A stretch of DNA of 64,000 nucleotides from Acanthosepion pharaonis (GCA_903632075.3 CAHIKZ030000957.1:2681001-2745000), one strand, 5' to 3'. Positions 20,331 to 30,999 are shown, counted from the first letter of the stretch. The notes: a model not told the origin generated them from the letters alone. Made by a program: numbers and translations.

Positions 20331-20749
20331 TTTTGTTTGAAGTTATAAAAATAAGCCAGAATAATGAATAAAATCAATTAATTCTTTAGAAATTGCTTTG
20401 TTTATGTTTCGGATAGAAAAAAGTGCAGTTATGACATTCGAAGAAATCGGAACGAGTAAAGTGTGGTTTAAAGATAAATAGAACCGTTAAAAACCTAACT
20501 TAAAAGTCCTAACTGCAAAATCTAGAATAACACTTGATGTGTCCACGGATAAAATTGGTGTCTCAATAAAAACTCCGTAAAGGAGGCAACGGGTAACACT
20601 CCACTGTCAACCTCAAGATAAATCATGACGATCCACAATGTCAATATCAGAAAAAAAACGACATGAAAAGGGTTAAATGCACTGGGATTAACTCGTCACC
20701 CGGTAAGGAGAAACTAGTTGAAAAATACAAAAGGGATGAATATAGTGAA
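20331..20749. other. Unassigned sequence
   Basis: Ordinary AT-rich DNA, no signature recognised. Confidence 0.4.
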
Positions 20750-20850
20750 AGCATGGGGCACCCAGTGAGGATCGAACTCACTACTCAGTCGTAACTAATC
20801 TAGCAAGACAAACTTTCTAACCATTACACCACGTCGAGGTGGCCCAAAAG
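20750..20850 (-). mobile_element. SINE-B monomer
   Basis: Minus strand B box GAGTTCGATCCTCACTGGG and A-box region GTAATGGTTAGAAAG, as in the 2458 trimer. Confidence 0.85.
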
Positions 20851-21039
20851 TGGTGAATATATGAAGAGATATCCTTTCATTTTTTTTTCTTGTACGTTTG
20901 TGTATAGCTCTTAGTATGACGATAAACTACATCCGGCAGCATGGCCTCTAATCTGGAGATTGGAAGTTTTGAGAAGCGTGGAATCACCTCTTAATTGTTG
21001 TTGTTCGCAGGTCGACCTGGACCTGGGGTGGTAGCACCA

Positions 21040-21485
21040 GTTAGGGTCCCAGCTGTGGGCAAATAGTGAACCCCCAAACAAAATAAAATAAAAGTATAAA
21101 AATACATTTTATAGTAAAAATACCAGTAATACATTTTTATATAAAAGAATTACCAACAATACCTATTTATAGTAAAATTAACAACAATCTATCAACCAAC
21201 AGGAAAGAACTCTTTCAGGATATTAATCCATATAATATTCTACGATTTCTTAAAGAAATCAAACTGTATTCCAAACCAAAAACAAAACTACAACATAAAA
21301 CACATATCACTACCTCAATGTCCACACAAACATGTATATGCAGAAAAAGCTGAGTATCATCTACCATGTATTCAATTGTGAAAGCAGAATAACATACATT
21401 TTGATTATTTCAAAACTCCCAAGAAAATTAAATTTCAGTATTAAATGACCCATAAGGTGTTGATGCGCCATTAAACAAACCAATC
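21040..21485 (+). mobile_element. Element F, copy 1
   Basis: Runs from GGGCAAATAGTGAACCCCC through CTCTTTCAGGATATTAATCC and ATGTATATGCAGAAAA to TTAAATGACCCATAAGGTG. Three copies in 2.6 kb, same orientation. No ORF. Confidence 0.8.
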
Positions 21486-21636
21486 AATCATTCCTCAGTA
21501 CAATATTCTTGATCTGAAGATTGCATCTAGGTATGACAGTCAGCATGCAATATTGATTCCTAGGTGCATTTTGTGCAGATCTCGCTCCCTTTCTCTCTCT
21601 CTGTCCCTCCCTCTGTCTCTCTCTACACATACACAC

Positions 21637-21692
<56 letters not shown>
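21637..21692. repeat. (TA)n-(TG)n microsatellite
   Basis: TA run followed by TG. Confidence 0.9.
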
Positions 21693-21694
<2 letters not shown>

Positions 21695-21699
21695 TTGTA

Positions 21700-21903
21700 T
21701 AAAAGAGGACATTAAAGTCAAAACTCAGAGGTGACAGTGTCTTTCATGCTAGACGCAATCTTCAAGTGATCTGATGATTGCGTCTAGCATGAAACGGCCT
21801 GTCGCCTCTGGGTATTGAGCTTAATGTCCTCTTTTATATTTACAAACGCTCTATCTCTGATATTGAGCACTTTATCCCATAAATATAGCACACCTTAAAA
21901 CTA

Positions 21904-21905
<2 letters not shown>
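21700..21905. mobile_element. Repeat D foldback copy
   Basis: Arms about 21702-21761 and 21776-21835 are inverted (CATGCTAGACGCAATC against GATTGCGTCTAGCATG), followed by the CTCTATCTCTGATATTGAGC block. Each arm contains part of the hammerhead-like core. Confidence 0.8.
21771..21810 (+). ncRNA. Hammerhead-like motif, repeat D, plus strand
   Basis: CTGATGA (21771-21777), helix II TGC/GCA, GAAA (21791-21794), C-GGCCT-GTC giving minimal helix III. Helix I partner sequence before the core is not complementary here because of the palindrome junction. Confidence 0.4.
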
Positions 21906-21955
<50 letters not shown>

Positions 21956-21965
21956 GAGAGAGAGA
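21906..21965. repeat. (TA)n-(GA)n microsatellite
   Basis: TA run followed by AGAG. Confidence 0.9.
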
Positions 21966-21969
21966 GTAG

Positions 21970-22375
21970 CCCTTTTTAGGTTCACAGCTACACGTAAATA
22001 GTAAACCACCAAACAAAATCAAAACCCATGAAAGTATGAAAATACATTTTTATAGTAAAAAATTATAATAATACCAATTTATAGTAAAATCAGTCTACAT
22101 GAAAAAACTCTTTCATGACATTAATCTAAAGAATATCCTAGAATTTCTTAAAGAAATCAAACTGTATTCCAAAATATAACTTCAACATAAAACGCACATA
22201 TCGCCGCATCTAGTAATTATGTTCACACATGTATATGCAGAAAAGGTGAGTATCAGCTACCATTTCCTCAACTGTGAAAGTAGAATAACATATTTTTATT
22301 AATTCCAAGCTCCCAAGGCAATTCAATTTTAGCATTAAATGACCCATAATGTATCGATATGCCGTTAAACAAAGG
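21970..22375 (+). mobile_element. Element F, copy 2
   Basis: Same order of blocks as copy 1 (GTAAACCACCAAACAAAATC to TTAAATGACCCATAATG). Confidence 0.8.
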
Positions 22376-22389
22376 AATCAAATCGAATC

Positions 22390-22549
22390 TATATCCTTTT
22401 CGTGTCCCAGTTATGGGCAAAAAGTTAACCTCAAACAAAAACAAAGCACTGAAGATATAAAAATAAATTTTATACTAATGTTACCAGCAATACAATTTCA
22501 TATTAAAATTACTAAAAAAAATATTTTATCTGTAGTTGAAGGTATGCAG
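22390..22549 (+). mobile_element. Element F, 5' partial copy
   Basis: Only the first blocks (CAGTTATGGGCAAAAAGTTA; TACCAGCAATAC) before the 79-bp array begins. Confidence 0.7.
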
Positions 22550-23332
22550 TCACGTTCAAAATATTTAGATTTCGGCATTAAATAGACCATTGAGGTTGAT
22601 ATGCCGCTAAACAAAATCAACCAAACAAAAACAATCAAAATATTTAGATTTCGGCATTAAATATACCATTGAGGTTGATATGCCGCTAAACAAAATCAAC
22701 CAAACAAAAACAATCAAAATATTTAGATTTCGGCATTAAATAGACCATTGAGGTTGATATGCCGCTAAACAAAATCAACCAAACCAAACCAATCAAAATA
22801 TTTAGATTTCGGCATTAAATAACCCATAGAGGTTGATATGCCGCTAAACAAAATTAACCAAACCAAACCAATCAAAATATTTAGATTTCGGCATTAAATA
22901 ACCCATAGAGGTTTATATGCCGCTAAACAAAATCAACCAAACCAAACCAAACAAAATATTTAGATTTCGGCATTAAATAACCCATAGAGGTTGATATGCC
23001 GCTAAACAAAATCAACCAAACTAAACCAATCAAAATATTTAGATTTCGGCATTAAATAACCCATAGAGGTTGATATGCCACTAAACAAAATCAACCAAAC
23101 AAAAACAATCAAAATATTTAGATTTCGGCATTAAATATCCCATAGAGGTTGATATGCCGCTAAACAAAATCAACCAAACTAAACCAATCAAAATATTTAG
23201 ATTTCGGCATTAAATAACCCATAGAGGTTGATATGCCGCTAAACAAAATCAACCAAACAAAAACAATCAAAATATTTAGATTTCGGCATTAATAACCCAT
23301 AGAGGTTGATATGCCACTAAACAAGATCAACC
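22550..23332 (+). repeat. Tandem array, about ten 79-bp units
   Basis: Units share ATTTAGATTTCGGCATTAAA, GGTTGATATGCCGCTAAAC and AAAATCAACCAAAC. They differ mainly in AGACCATTGAGG versus ACCCATAGAGG and in CAAACAAAAAC versus CAAACCAAACC. The unit equals the 3' end of element F, so the array looks like 3'-end amplification. Confidence 0.95.
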
Positions 23333-23715
23333 AAACAAGCAACATGAAAAAACTCTTTCATAACATTAATTCATATAATATCCTACAATTTCTTAAGGAA
23401 ATCATATTATATTCCAAAAGGTAACTTCAATAAAACTACAACACAAAATATACATATCACTGCCTCCAGTAATTATATTCACACAAACATGTATGTTCAC
23501 AAAAGCAGAGTATCATCTACCATGTATTCAATTGTGAAAGCAGAATAACATATTTTATTCCACCAAAGCCCCCAAGAAAATTTTAATTTCGTCATTAAAT
23601 GACCCATAAGATGTTGATATGCCGTTAAACAATCAAATCAAATTAAAGGTCCTAACAAAATTAAATTTCGGCATTAAATGACCCATAAGATGTTGATATG
23701 CCGTTAAACAAACAA
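23333..23715 (+). mobile_element. Element F, copy 3 plus extra 3' unit
   Basis: Partial copy (CTCTTTCATAACATTAATTC to ACCCATAAGATGTTGATATG) followed by one more 3' unit at 23640-23710. Confidence 0.75.
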
Positions 23716-24160
23716 ACCAACAAACGTTTGGGTGAAGTTTCTTTGAAGTTCCTTTCAAGTTTTGTTAGAAACTTACAACTGAAAAGAGTTCTTTATCTAT
23801 TAGTCTGGTAGAATTACCCGATATGCCTGTGCGTAATCAAATAAACTTCGGGCCGTGTACGCTGCGTTGGGTTAAATGCGGCATGACGTTCGCTGGGGAC
23901 ATTACGGTCCCCAGTTTGGAAAAAAGACGCTATTTTTTCTGAGGCTTCTTGTGATTAAATAGAAAAACAGATAATTAGACTTGCGGTGGTAATCCTATGG
24001 TATCTTTGACCTTGTAACGTGTATTCTAAACCTTCTTCCCGTTACATTTTTTCTTTACTTGAAAATATTTAAAATTTAGACGTTATATATAATGGATAAA
24101 CTCAGAAACCATGCCTAGTGACAAGGAATGTTCGGTGATGCGTATCGAACTTATAATATT
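23716..24160. other. Unassigned sequence
   Basis: More balanced composition near 23820-23930. No gene recognised. Confidence 0.4.
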
Positions 24161-24164
24161 AATA

Positions 24165-24305
24165 GAGACAAACCTCTCATCAACGGACTAAGAGGGATGT
24201 GATGTCCGTTAAAGTCGATTGTCCGTAATGGGAAGGGATTACTTTTGAGTTATAAAACCACTAGTGTAACTGCCAGTGGTTATGACCCTAATGTTAATAC
24301 TATAA
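24165..24305 (+). repeat. Dispersed repeat G
   Basis: Shares AACCTCTCATCAACGGAC, TCCGTTAAAG, and AGTTATAAAACCACTA with 37778-37933. The AACCTCTC start is reminiscent of pogo/Tigger-type ends, but no transposase is visible. Both copies lie beside GATA and CA/TA arrays. Confidence 0.65.
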
Positions 24306-24306
24306 A

Positions 24307-24331
24307 CACACACACGCATAAACACACACAC

Positions 24332-24381
<50 letters not shown>
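24307..24381. repeat. (CA)n-(TA)n microsatellite
   Basis: CA then TA. Confidence 0.9.
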
Positions 24382-24383
<2 letters not shown>

Positions 24384-24469
24384 TTGATAGATAGATAGAT
24401 AGATAGATAATGTGAGCAGACTTAGATAGGAACAAGCTGAGATAGATAGATAGAAAGATAGATAGATAG

Positions 24470-24517
<48 letters not shown>
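24382..24517. repeat. (GATA)n array
   Basis: GATA blocks interrupted once by GTGAGCAGACTTAGATAGGA. Confidence 0.95.
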
Positions 24518-24519
24518 TA

Positions 24520-24835
24520 ATCGAAATAACAAAAATAGATCTCTCACGGATACTATCTAACGCACAAGCTAATGTATCGTACTTTATATACTGTACACTC
24601 GTCTTTGTTTACAATTGAAAGGTCCTCTCCCGCCGCCAAGCGGTCACTTCGAGAACTGATACGACTCGTTTCGCTAAGCCCTCAAATTTTTAAATACATC
24701 GCTGACGATTTGAAAGTTTTCTTCCTGCGGTTTTTTTTTCTTTTCTTTTTTTATTTTGTCTGCAGATTTTGTCCGTAGATGAGAGGTCTGTAAATTAGAC
24801 GTTTGCCTGTATTTATATTCCTAAAAGCACATATA
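24520..24835. other. Unassigned sequence
   Basis: Contains a T-rich run near 24730. No gene recognised. Confidence 0.4.
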
Positions 24836-24837
24836 CA

Positions 24838-25258
24838 GGCACAAGAAGAATCCACAATTTTATTGGTCCTGAACTCGCATATCGGCTTCCCTCACTGAAC
24901 CTTATATCCGTCGCACCGTAGCTCTACTTTGCCGTTTGTATAAATAGTTTCATGGTAATTCTATTAATGAGTTTTCCTTTAAGCGCAGTACTAGATTGGC
25001 GGAAAGGTCCCATCATTTTACAGTTGAAAGGGCTAGATGCAACTGTAAGTTCTGTTCTAACAGTTTCTTCCCTCACAATTCTCGCCTGAGGAACTCACTT
25101 CCGGTTTTTGCTTTTTAGTCAAACTTGAATCCTCAGAAATTGCAATGCAATATGAATCGTTATCTTCTGCCTTTTTAATTCTCATTCTTTTATTGTCCTC
25201 TCTCCTTAAAAATGTTCTCTTTTTCTCACAGTCTCTCACACTCGGTAACCTCCCTTGC
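24838..25258 (+). pseudogene. CR1/Jockey-like LINE 3' end
   Basis: Decayed RT C-terminus (KRRIHNFIGPEL-like start, then FKRSTRLA and SNSFFPHNSRLRNSLP in shifting frames) and 3' tail CTTGCATCTTAG. 5'-truncated, as usual for LINE insertions. Confidence 0.75.
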
Positions 25259-25261
25259 ATC

Positions 25262-25485
25262 TTAGTTGAGGTATTGAACTCACAACTCTTTGGGTTCTGT
25301 CACTGGATCTAACCAAGGCCTTTATCCACTGCGGCATGTGTCCTTGAGGAATCCGGTTAAGGCAGTGGAGAACTTGGAGAGGGGAATTAACAGGAGATAA
25401 CTGATAAGTGATATCCATTAAACATGGCAAGTGGAACTAGAACAGTCTACCCCAGTGAGCGAAATAAAGGTTTCAGTTCGACAAA
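25262..25485. mobile_element. Foldback copy of PLE-tailed SINE
   Basis: An inverted tRNA-like head (minus strand GGTTAGATCCAGTGACAG; GAGTTCAATACC) is joined to the plus-strand body (AACTTGGAGAGGGGAATTAA ... GGAACTAGAACAGTCTACCC). Complete forms at 27181 and 63385. Confidence 0.65.
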
Positions 25486-26155
25486 TAAAATAGTGTGCAA
25501 TAATGTCGTTGGGTTAAAACTTTATCGTATAACACGCCCGACGCCATTGATGGCTTTAGATTGCGCCTGCGTACGCCAATCACAAATACGAATTAATGCC
25601 ATCATCCTTAGCGATCGTTTTACGCGATAGGCTCCCAATAGAAGAAGAACTGCCACGCATTCCCAATCATTTGTAACATTTCACTTTTATATTTTAGAGA
25701 TCGATAACCAAATACCAAAAGAGAAACACACGAAAAGCAATAAAACTTATGAATACATTAACGGAATGAAAATGATCGTATAAAAGTATTATTATTAGCA
25801 GACATATTGTAGTCTGGATCAAGGTCTTAGAATTGGAGCGATCAGTGAAAACCTGTCTCAGAAACTGTAATTTCCATATTCCGAATTATTAGTACATTTA
25901 CACAATTTATCTATGATATTATTTGATCAGTAACACCTGTATTCATGCCTGACAAGAGACAATACAATTCTTTATGATTTCCAATATATTCCTATAGTAA
26001 TATCAATAGCAAGAATTTTCCTAAGGTGTATAGTAACCCTGTTCTATCTGTAATGATTGCATTCATTCCTGGCCATTGACAATACCATTTTTCTGACTTT
26101 TAATACATTCCTAGAGAAAAATCATCAACAGTCATTCAGATTATACATATGAATT
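25486..26155. other. Unassigned sequence
   Basis: AT-rich. 25900-26110 contains an imperfect duplication (ACAATACAATTCTTTATG against ACAATACCATTTTTCTG contexts). No gene recognised. Confidence 0.4.
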
Positions 26156-26157
26156 TT

Positions 26158-26400
26158 AATCATTTCACTCCAAGCAAGGTAATAAAGCCACTTAGACGCA
26201 AGGGGTTACTGGGTGTGAGAAAATATAACAAAAAGAAAACATGATTAACGAGTGCGAAGAATAAAAGAACAGGGATTAAGAAGACGGGCGATAACGATTG
26301 ACATTCTTGAGAATCGAAGTCAGCTCAAAAACAAGAAGCCGGAAAAAAATAAGTTCCACAAGTAAGAAAAGCGAGAAAACAAATTACGGGCTTAGAACTT
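26158..26400 (-). pseudogene. CR1/Jockey-like LINE 3' tail
   Basis: Minus strand ends in GTGGCTTTATTACCTTGC. Upstream, degenerate traces of the C-terminal ORF and 3' UTR. Confidence 0.65.
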
Positions 26401-26421
26401 GTGGTTATCTATATTAGATAT

Positions 26422-26604
26422 TTTGTTAGTTATTTTTCATTTTCTCTTTTGTTCTTGACAGCATTTTAGAATACTTTGACTGCAATGCTAAATTTCCTAA
26501 GATCAAGAAACTGGAGCTATTTCGTTTACGCTTTGTTACCTTTCTTTTCCATTGTTGTTTTCTGACAGTCATTTTGATGGGCAATAGCGAAATTCTGAAA
26601 TTTA
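26422..26604 (+). repeat. Direct repeat, copy 1
   Basis: Shares CAGCATTTTAGAA, ATTTCGTTTACGCTTTGTT and TCAGTCATTTTGAT-like blocks with 26981-27152. Confidence 0.85.
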
Positions 26605-26689
26605 GAATGATCTTATCATATTTCAAAAATAAAGCCTGTAAAAAGTATTATCTTAAATTAATATACAACCAGAAATAAAATGGCTTTGA

Positions 26690-26870
26690 CAACGGTGGAG
26701 TAAGCGGCTCGTATTAAGTAACTAGAGAGGCGAGTTCGAATTCCAGTCGAATCCATTACACTCACTTTCGTGCTAATACCTTTGGGAATGTTATTAATCC
26801 TCTTCTTCTTCTCCCCCCCTCATCTATAGGTAAATAGCAAGAAAGACAGGGTTCTATGGCCTTGGATTTA
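26690..26870 (+). mobile_element. SINE-A copy
   Basis: B box GAGTTCGAATTCCAGTCGAA and downstream body to TATGGCCTTGGAT. It separates the two direct-repeat copies. Confidence 0.75.
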
Positions 26871-26980
26871 TTAAGAATTTATTACAGGAAATATCAAGTT
26901 TTAGGGAAACATTTTTGAATATTATGTATTTAGTTACAGAACAAATAAATAAAAATGATATTTTTTATGCTATATTCCAT

Positions 26981-27152
26981 TCTTTGTTAGGTATTTTTCA
27001 TTTTCACCTCTGTTATTGGCAGCATTTTAGAACACTTTTGGCTGCAATGCTAAGTTTCCTAAGTTGAACTAGAGCTATTTCGTTTACGCTTTGTTGCCTT
27101 TCTTTTCTTTTCATCGCTTTCTTTCAGTCATTTTGATAGCGAAATTCTGAAA
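26981..27152 (+). repeat. Direct repeat, copy 2
   Basis: Second copy of 26422-26604, about 560 bp downstream, roughly 85% similar by eye. Confidence 0.85.
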
Positions 27153-27180
27153 TGTCTTCATCCACTGGGTCATGTGTCCT

Positions 27181-27730
27181 GAAGGACACATGACCCAGTG
27201 GATAAAGGCATTGGTTAGATCTAGTGACTAGACCCAAAGAGTTGTGAGTTCAATACCAGGCCACAGTAGTGGTGAGCCAAAGCTTGGAGAGTTGAATTAA
27301 AGGGGAATTATTGAGACATCCGAAAGAGGCATGGCAAGGGGAAATAGAACTATCTACCCCAGTGGACAAAATATAGGGTTCGGTTCTAAATTCCCGATCA
27401 ACTGAAGAAGACCGGAGCGTACAACGACTGAAACATTGTGAATATGACAATGAAGCTGAGGATAACAGTCGGAATAATGCAAGTAATCATAATAACTCAT
27501 CTGAGAGATATAGACCCCGAAACGTTGTGAATATGGCAATGAAGATGAGGATAATAGTCCGAATAATGCAAATAATGCAAGTAATCATAAAACCTCCTTT
27601 CAGAGATATAGACTCCGAAACGTTGGCAGTGAAAATGAGGATAACAGTCCGAATAACGTAAATAATGCAAGTAATCATAACACCTCATTTCAGAGATATA
27701 GACAGAAAAACAGTCTAGAAAAAACATAGA
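27181..27730 (+). mobile_element. SINE with PLE-like tail, tail in three tandem units
   Basis: tRNA-like head (ACCCAGTGGATAAAGGCATT; GAGTTCAATACCAGG) and body (CTTGGAGAGTTGAATTAA; CTATCTACCCCAGTGG) lead into ACTGAAGAAGACCGGAGC and TGAAACATTGTGAATATGG. The tail is then repeated about every 100 bp (27417, 27512, 27613), each with GAGGATAA...AGTCCGAATAA. Confidence 0.75.
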
Positions 27731-27865
27731 GTAATATTCAAAAATTTATGCTAAAAATCTGGAATGAAGAGAAACGGATCCACATTAGCCTTTTGAAGTT
27801 CAAATATGTGATGTAATATTTCTTTATTCAGCTGGGAGAAAATTGGTGTGTATTCTGATGTTATA

Positions 27866-28434
27866 CATCCTTGTGCAAATTAATTGAAACAACTGCTTTA
27901 GTTTCCTTTCTTTCACTATACGGTTAGTTTTAGACCCACTGGAGTAACAGGGTCTAATCGATTTCTATATTTTCCTTAGATTAGGACATTTACAATAATG
28001 TGCATTAATATGAATCTATTTTCGGGGTGTATAATGAAATTTTTTGGCCTTGGAAAATATTGCGTCATTTTTGATTGCATCAGATTTTTATCACGCCCAG
28101 ACAATATTGTCCCGACGGTCGATTAGTTGTCCTACGGCCATTGTCTATGATAGACGTTAATCCAAAGAAGCGTACTAAAATTGTAACGCTGCACCAACAG
28201 ACTGGCAAGCTTTACCAATGAGCAAATCAAAGTACTATAGACTGGCACGGAAACTCTCCTGATTTAAATCCAATCGAGAATCTGTGTTCAATTTTCAAGG
28301 AACGATTTTGTGGAATGGAGATACGAAGTACTAACATGTACACTGGATCATGTTTCATTGGAAAAATACGAAAAAAAATGCAAATAATAACGGAATTATT
28401 CGTTTTGTTTCAATTAATTTGAACAAGGGTGTGA
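27866..28434 (+). mobile_element. Tc1-like transposon, internally deleted
   Basis: A TA dinucleotide at 27864 is followed by CATCCTTGTGCAAATTAATT, matched in inverse by AATTAATTTGAACAAGGGTG at the right end. Between them only the catalytic C-terminus survives (NSPDLNPIENL, the conserved E of a DDE domain). About 570 bp against the 1.3-1.7 kb usual for the family. Related ends at 28720, 30041 and 49027. Confidence 0.8.
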
Positions 28435-28582
28435 GTTATGTTAATTAAATATTATTCATTAAGAATGTAATTCCGTTCATAATCAACGACTTAAGCAAAA
28501 GGGAAGTTTAATTTTCGATTCCACGTAAAAATATATCTGGAATTTTACCCGACAAAATACAGTTTTCAACTTTTTCTTTTGA

Positions 28583-28806
28583 GTGTCCTGCTGTCATATA
28601 GGATATAAAGGAATGGAATCTCCCATTTATATAAGTAAACGGAGTCAAGCGGAGTTGAGGAGAGTCAGCATTATGTCTCTTTGGGTAGAGAGGAACCCAG
28701 ACGAGGCTATGTCAAAGGACAGAGTCATGTTTCATTGGAAAAATACGAAAAGAAAAGTAAATAATAACGGAAGTTTTCGTTTTGTTTCAATTAATTTGTA
28801 AAATGG
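28583..28806 (+). mobile_element. GC-rich repeat fragment fused to Tc1 right end
   Basis: GTAGAGAGGAACCCAGACGA matches the units at 59.8-60.3 kb. From 28727 the sequence is the Tc1 right end (TTTCATTGGAAAAATACG ... TTTCAATTAATTTG). Confidence 0.7.
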
Positions 28807-29035
28807 TGTAAATATGGAATCATTTGTATTACACGAATTGTTGAGAACGAGTCAAACCAATCAGTATATAATTCACAGTTTCTTTTATTTATCATATATT
28901 TTTGTTAAAAAAAATGTACTATAACCCCCCTCCCAATCATCTCTGCAACTCGCGTCAAAAGCAAGTAATTAGCATGATAAATGACAAATAAATGGCCGGT
29001 ATATATTTGGACGGCAGAGAGCCCCAAGGAGAAAC

Positions 29036-29061
29036 GGGTATATATATATATATATATATAT
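29036..29061. repeat. (TA)n microsatellite
   Basis: Short TA run followed by GA-rich DNA. Confidence 0.9.
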
Positions 29062-29116
29062 TGAGAGAGATAGAGAAAAGAGAGAGTGAGGGAGATACCT
29101 ATCTGGAATTAATTTC

Positions 29117-29313
29117 TTTCATGAAGAAAATCGTGTGATTAGACGTTAACACTCATGTACACAGACATGCATGCGAAGAGAATGATTCAATTTTCTCTCC
29201 CGACAAGTACGTGTTTCCGCGGTCGAAAAAGTATTCGTGATTTGTAATAAAAAGTTCAAACCTGACACAGAAAATAAATCACGAGTTACATTTTCTTGTT
29301 CGCTTTGCTAATA
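29117..29313 (+). repeat. Dispersed repeat H, copy 1
   Basis: TGAAGAAAATCGTGTGAT to ACATTTTCTTGTTCGCTTT. Second copy at 30127-30308, about 85-90% similar by eye. Confidence 0.85.
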
Positions 29314-29413
29314 AACTTTAAAAAATATTGGCGAATCAAGTGATATAAAGTGTTTAACTATTATGTTATTGTTTTTCTTTTGTGAAAATAGGTGACAAGT
29401 CTACAAATTTATA

Positions 29414-29974
29414 TCTATAATTCTCAAAATGTGTGTCTGTATGTATGTGAGTAGAATCGCATGTTGTTTATGCGTTTCAACAGTTTTCACCCGATTTCGA
29501 TTAATTTTTTTTTTTTTTTTTTTTTTGATAGTTAATTCTTCAGTGCCGATTTGGAGTCCAAATTGGCTGGAAAAAATTACAATCTTGAAGGTGAAAAAAA
29601 CTTTTTTTTTTACATTTTGCGCAAAAATCAAAGGCAAAATTTAATGTCTGTAAAAAACTGCGTACAATCAATTTAGAGAGTTGAAATCTAACGCAAAAGA
29701 TTATTAGAATTATAAAAAAAAATTATATTATAATTAAAAATTATATTATTATTATTATGACGCTCCATGGAAGACGTTTCTTCCTTGCAAGATTGAGAAT
29801 GCAAAAACTGCCCTTTTCAGCCCCCCTTTCAAATTCTTAAATCATTTGGGGATGTGCCACAGTTACACCCAAATGTTACTAATATTGATAATCGGGTAGG
29901 CTGACTATAAACTGAAACTGCTACAAAAATCCTCAGTAAGGAAACACCCGGTCGAAGACGGGTTATATTGCTAG
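29414..29974 (+). mobile_element. Helitron-like non-autonomous element
   Basis: Starts TCTATAATTC after an A and ends TTGCTAG before a T, the A/T insertion and 5'-TC...CTRR-3' ends expected of Helitrons. A terminal hairpin ACCCG (29946-29950) with CGGGT (29959-29963) lies 7 nt before CTAG. There is no Rep/helicase ORF. Truncated sister at 15634. Confidence 0.75.
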
Positions 29975-30040
29975 TATAGGATATAGCCTAGAGCTGTTCG
30001 ATTACAAATGTCGGACTAACTGGTTTAATCTGTAAAGACA

Positions 30041-30125
30041 CACCCTTGTACAAATTAAGTGAAACAACCGCTTTAGTTTCCTTTCTTTTACCATACGGTT
30101 TGTTTTAGACCCACTGGTGTGACAG
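30041..30125 (+). mobile_element. Tc1-like left-end fragment
   Basis: CACCCTTGTACAAATTAAG through GTTTTAGACCCACTGG matches the left end of the 27866 element. Confidence 0.8.
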
Positions 30126-30126
30126 T

Positions 30127-30308
30127 GAAGAAAATCTGTGATCAAAGGCTAACACTCCCGCACACAGACGTGTATGCGAAGAGACTAAATCAGTTTTCTC
30201 TCCCGATAAGTACGTGTTTCCTCGGTCGAAAAAGTATTCGTTATTTGTGATAAAAAGTTCACACCTGACACAGTAAATAAATCACGAGTTACATTTTCTT
30301 GTTCGGTT
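30127..30308 (+). repeat. Dispersed repeat H, copy 2
   Basis: GAAGAAAATCTGTGATC to GTTACATTTTCTTGTTCGG. It abuts the Tc1 left-end fragment. Confidence 0.85.
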
Positions 30309-30309
30309 T

Positions 30310-30680
30310 TCTTCTTTTTTTTTTATTCGGGTTTAGGCTAAAATTTCTACCACACGGCACAACGTACGACATTTTCTTCTTAGACTAAATCCCCAGAAGA
30401 TTTTTAGCTAATACAGCTCATCTCTTGAAGAGAATACATTTCGGCGATTAGCCAGACCAGGAGTTCCCGTAACACACCTAGATTTCGACAGAACAGTCAA
30501 TTTGACTCTACAACTATTATTACTATCTGAAAATGCAATTTTCTTGGATTTGGTTCTGTGGTAACCTAAAAGTGTGTTCATATTTAAAAAAAAAAGGCCA
30601 TAGAATGTTAATTACTTTAAAGAGCGTGCAACACTATCTTTCATTTTCTATTGGTCTATTTTTCTGAGATGAAGTATTGA
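30310..30680. other. Unassigned sequence
   Basis: No gene or known repeat recognised. Confidence 0.4.
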
Positions 30681-30689
30681 AACCATTTA

Positions 30690-30950
30690 TACTACTTACA
30701 TCGTTCGGACTATTGTCTTCATCTTTATTGCTATATTCACGACGTTCTTGCCACTGGACGCTCCGGCCTTCTTTAGGATCTGTCTATACTTCTGACATGA
30801 ATTATTGTAACTATTTATACTACTTACATCGTTCAGACTGCTGTCTTCATCTTTGTTGCCATATTCCCGACATTTCATCCGTTGTACGTTTCGGCCTTCT
30901 TCAGGCGATATTCGTTACAATTTAGAAGCGAACCCTTTATTATAACACAA
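30690..30950 (-). mobile_element. PLE-tail-like module, two tandem copies
   Basis: Minus strand GCCTGAAGAAGGCCGAAACG and AAAGAAGGCCGGAGCGTCC lie about 130 bp apart, each followed by AATATGGCAA-like and GACAGCAGTCTGAACG-like sequence. Confidence 0.7.
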
Positions 30951-30999
30951 ACTCTCTGGATCAAGTCACTTTTTGGATGACTCAACCAACGCTTTTATA

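Noticed and set aside
22550..23332. CRISPR-like regular spacing
   Set aside because: Units are homogeneous tandem copies without unique spacers, and the context is an animal-like genome.
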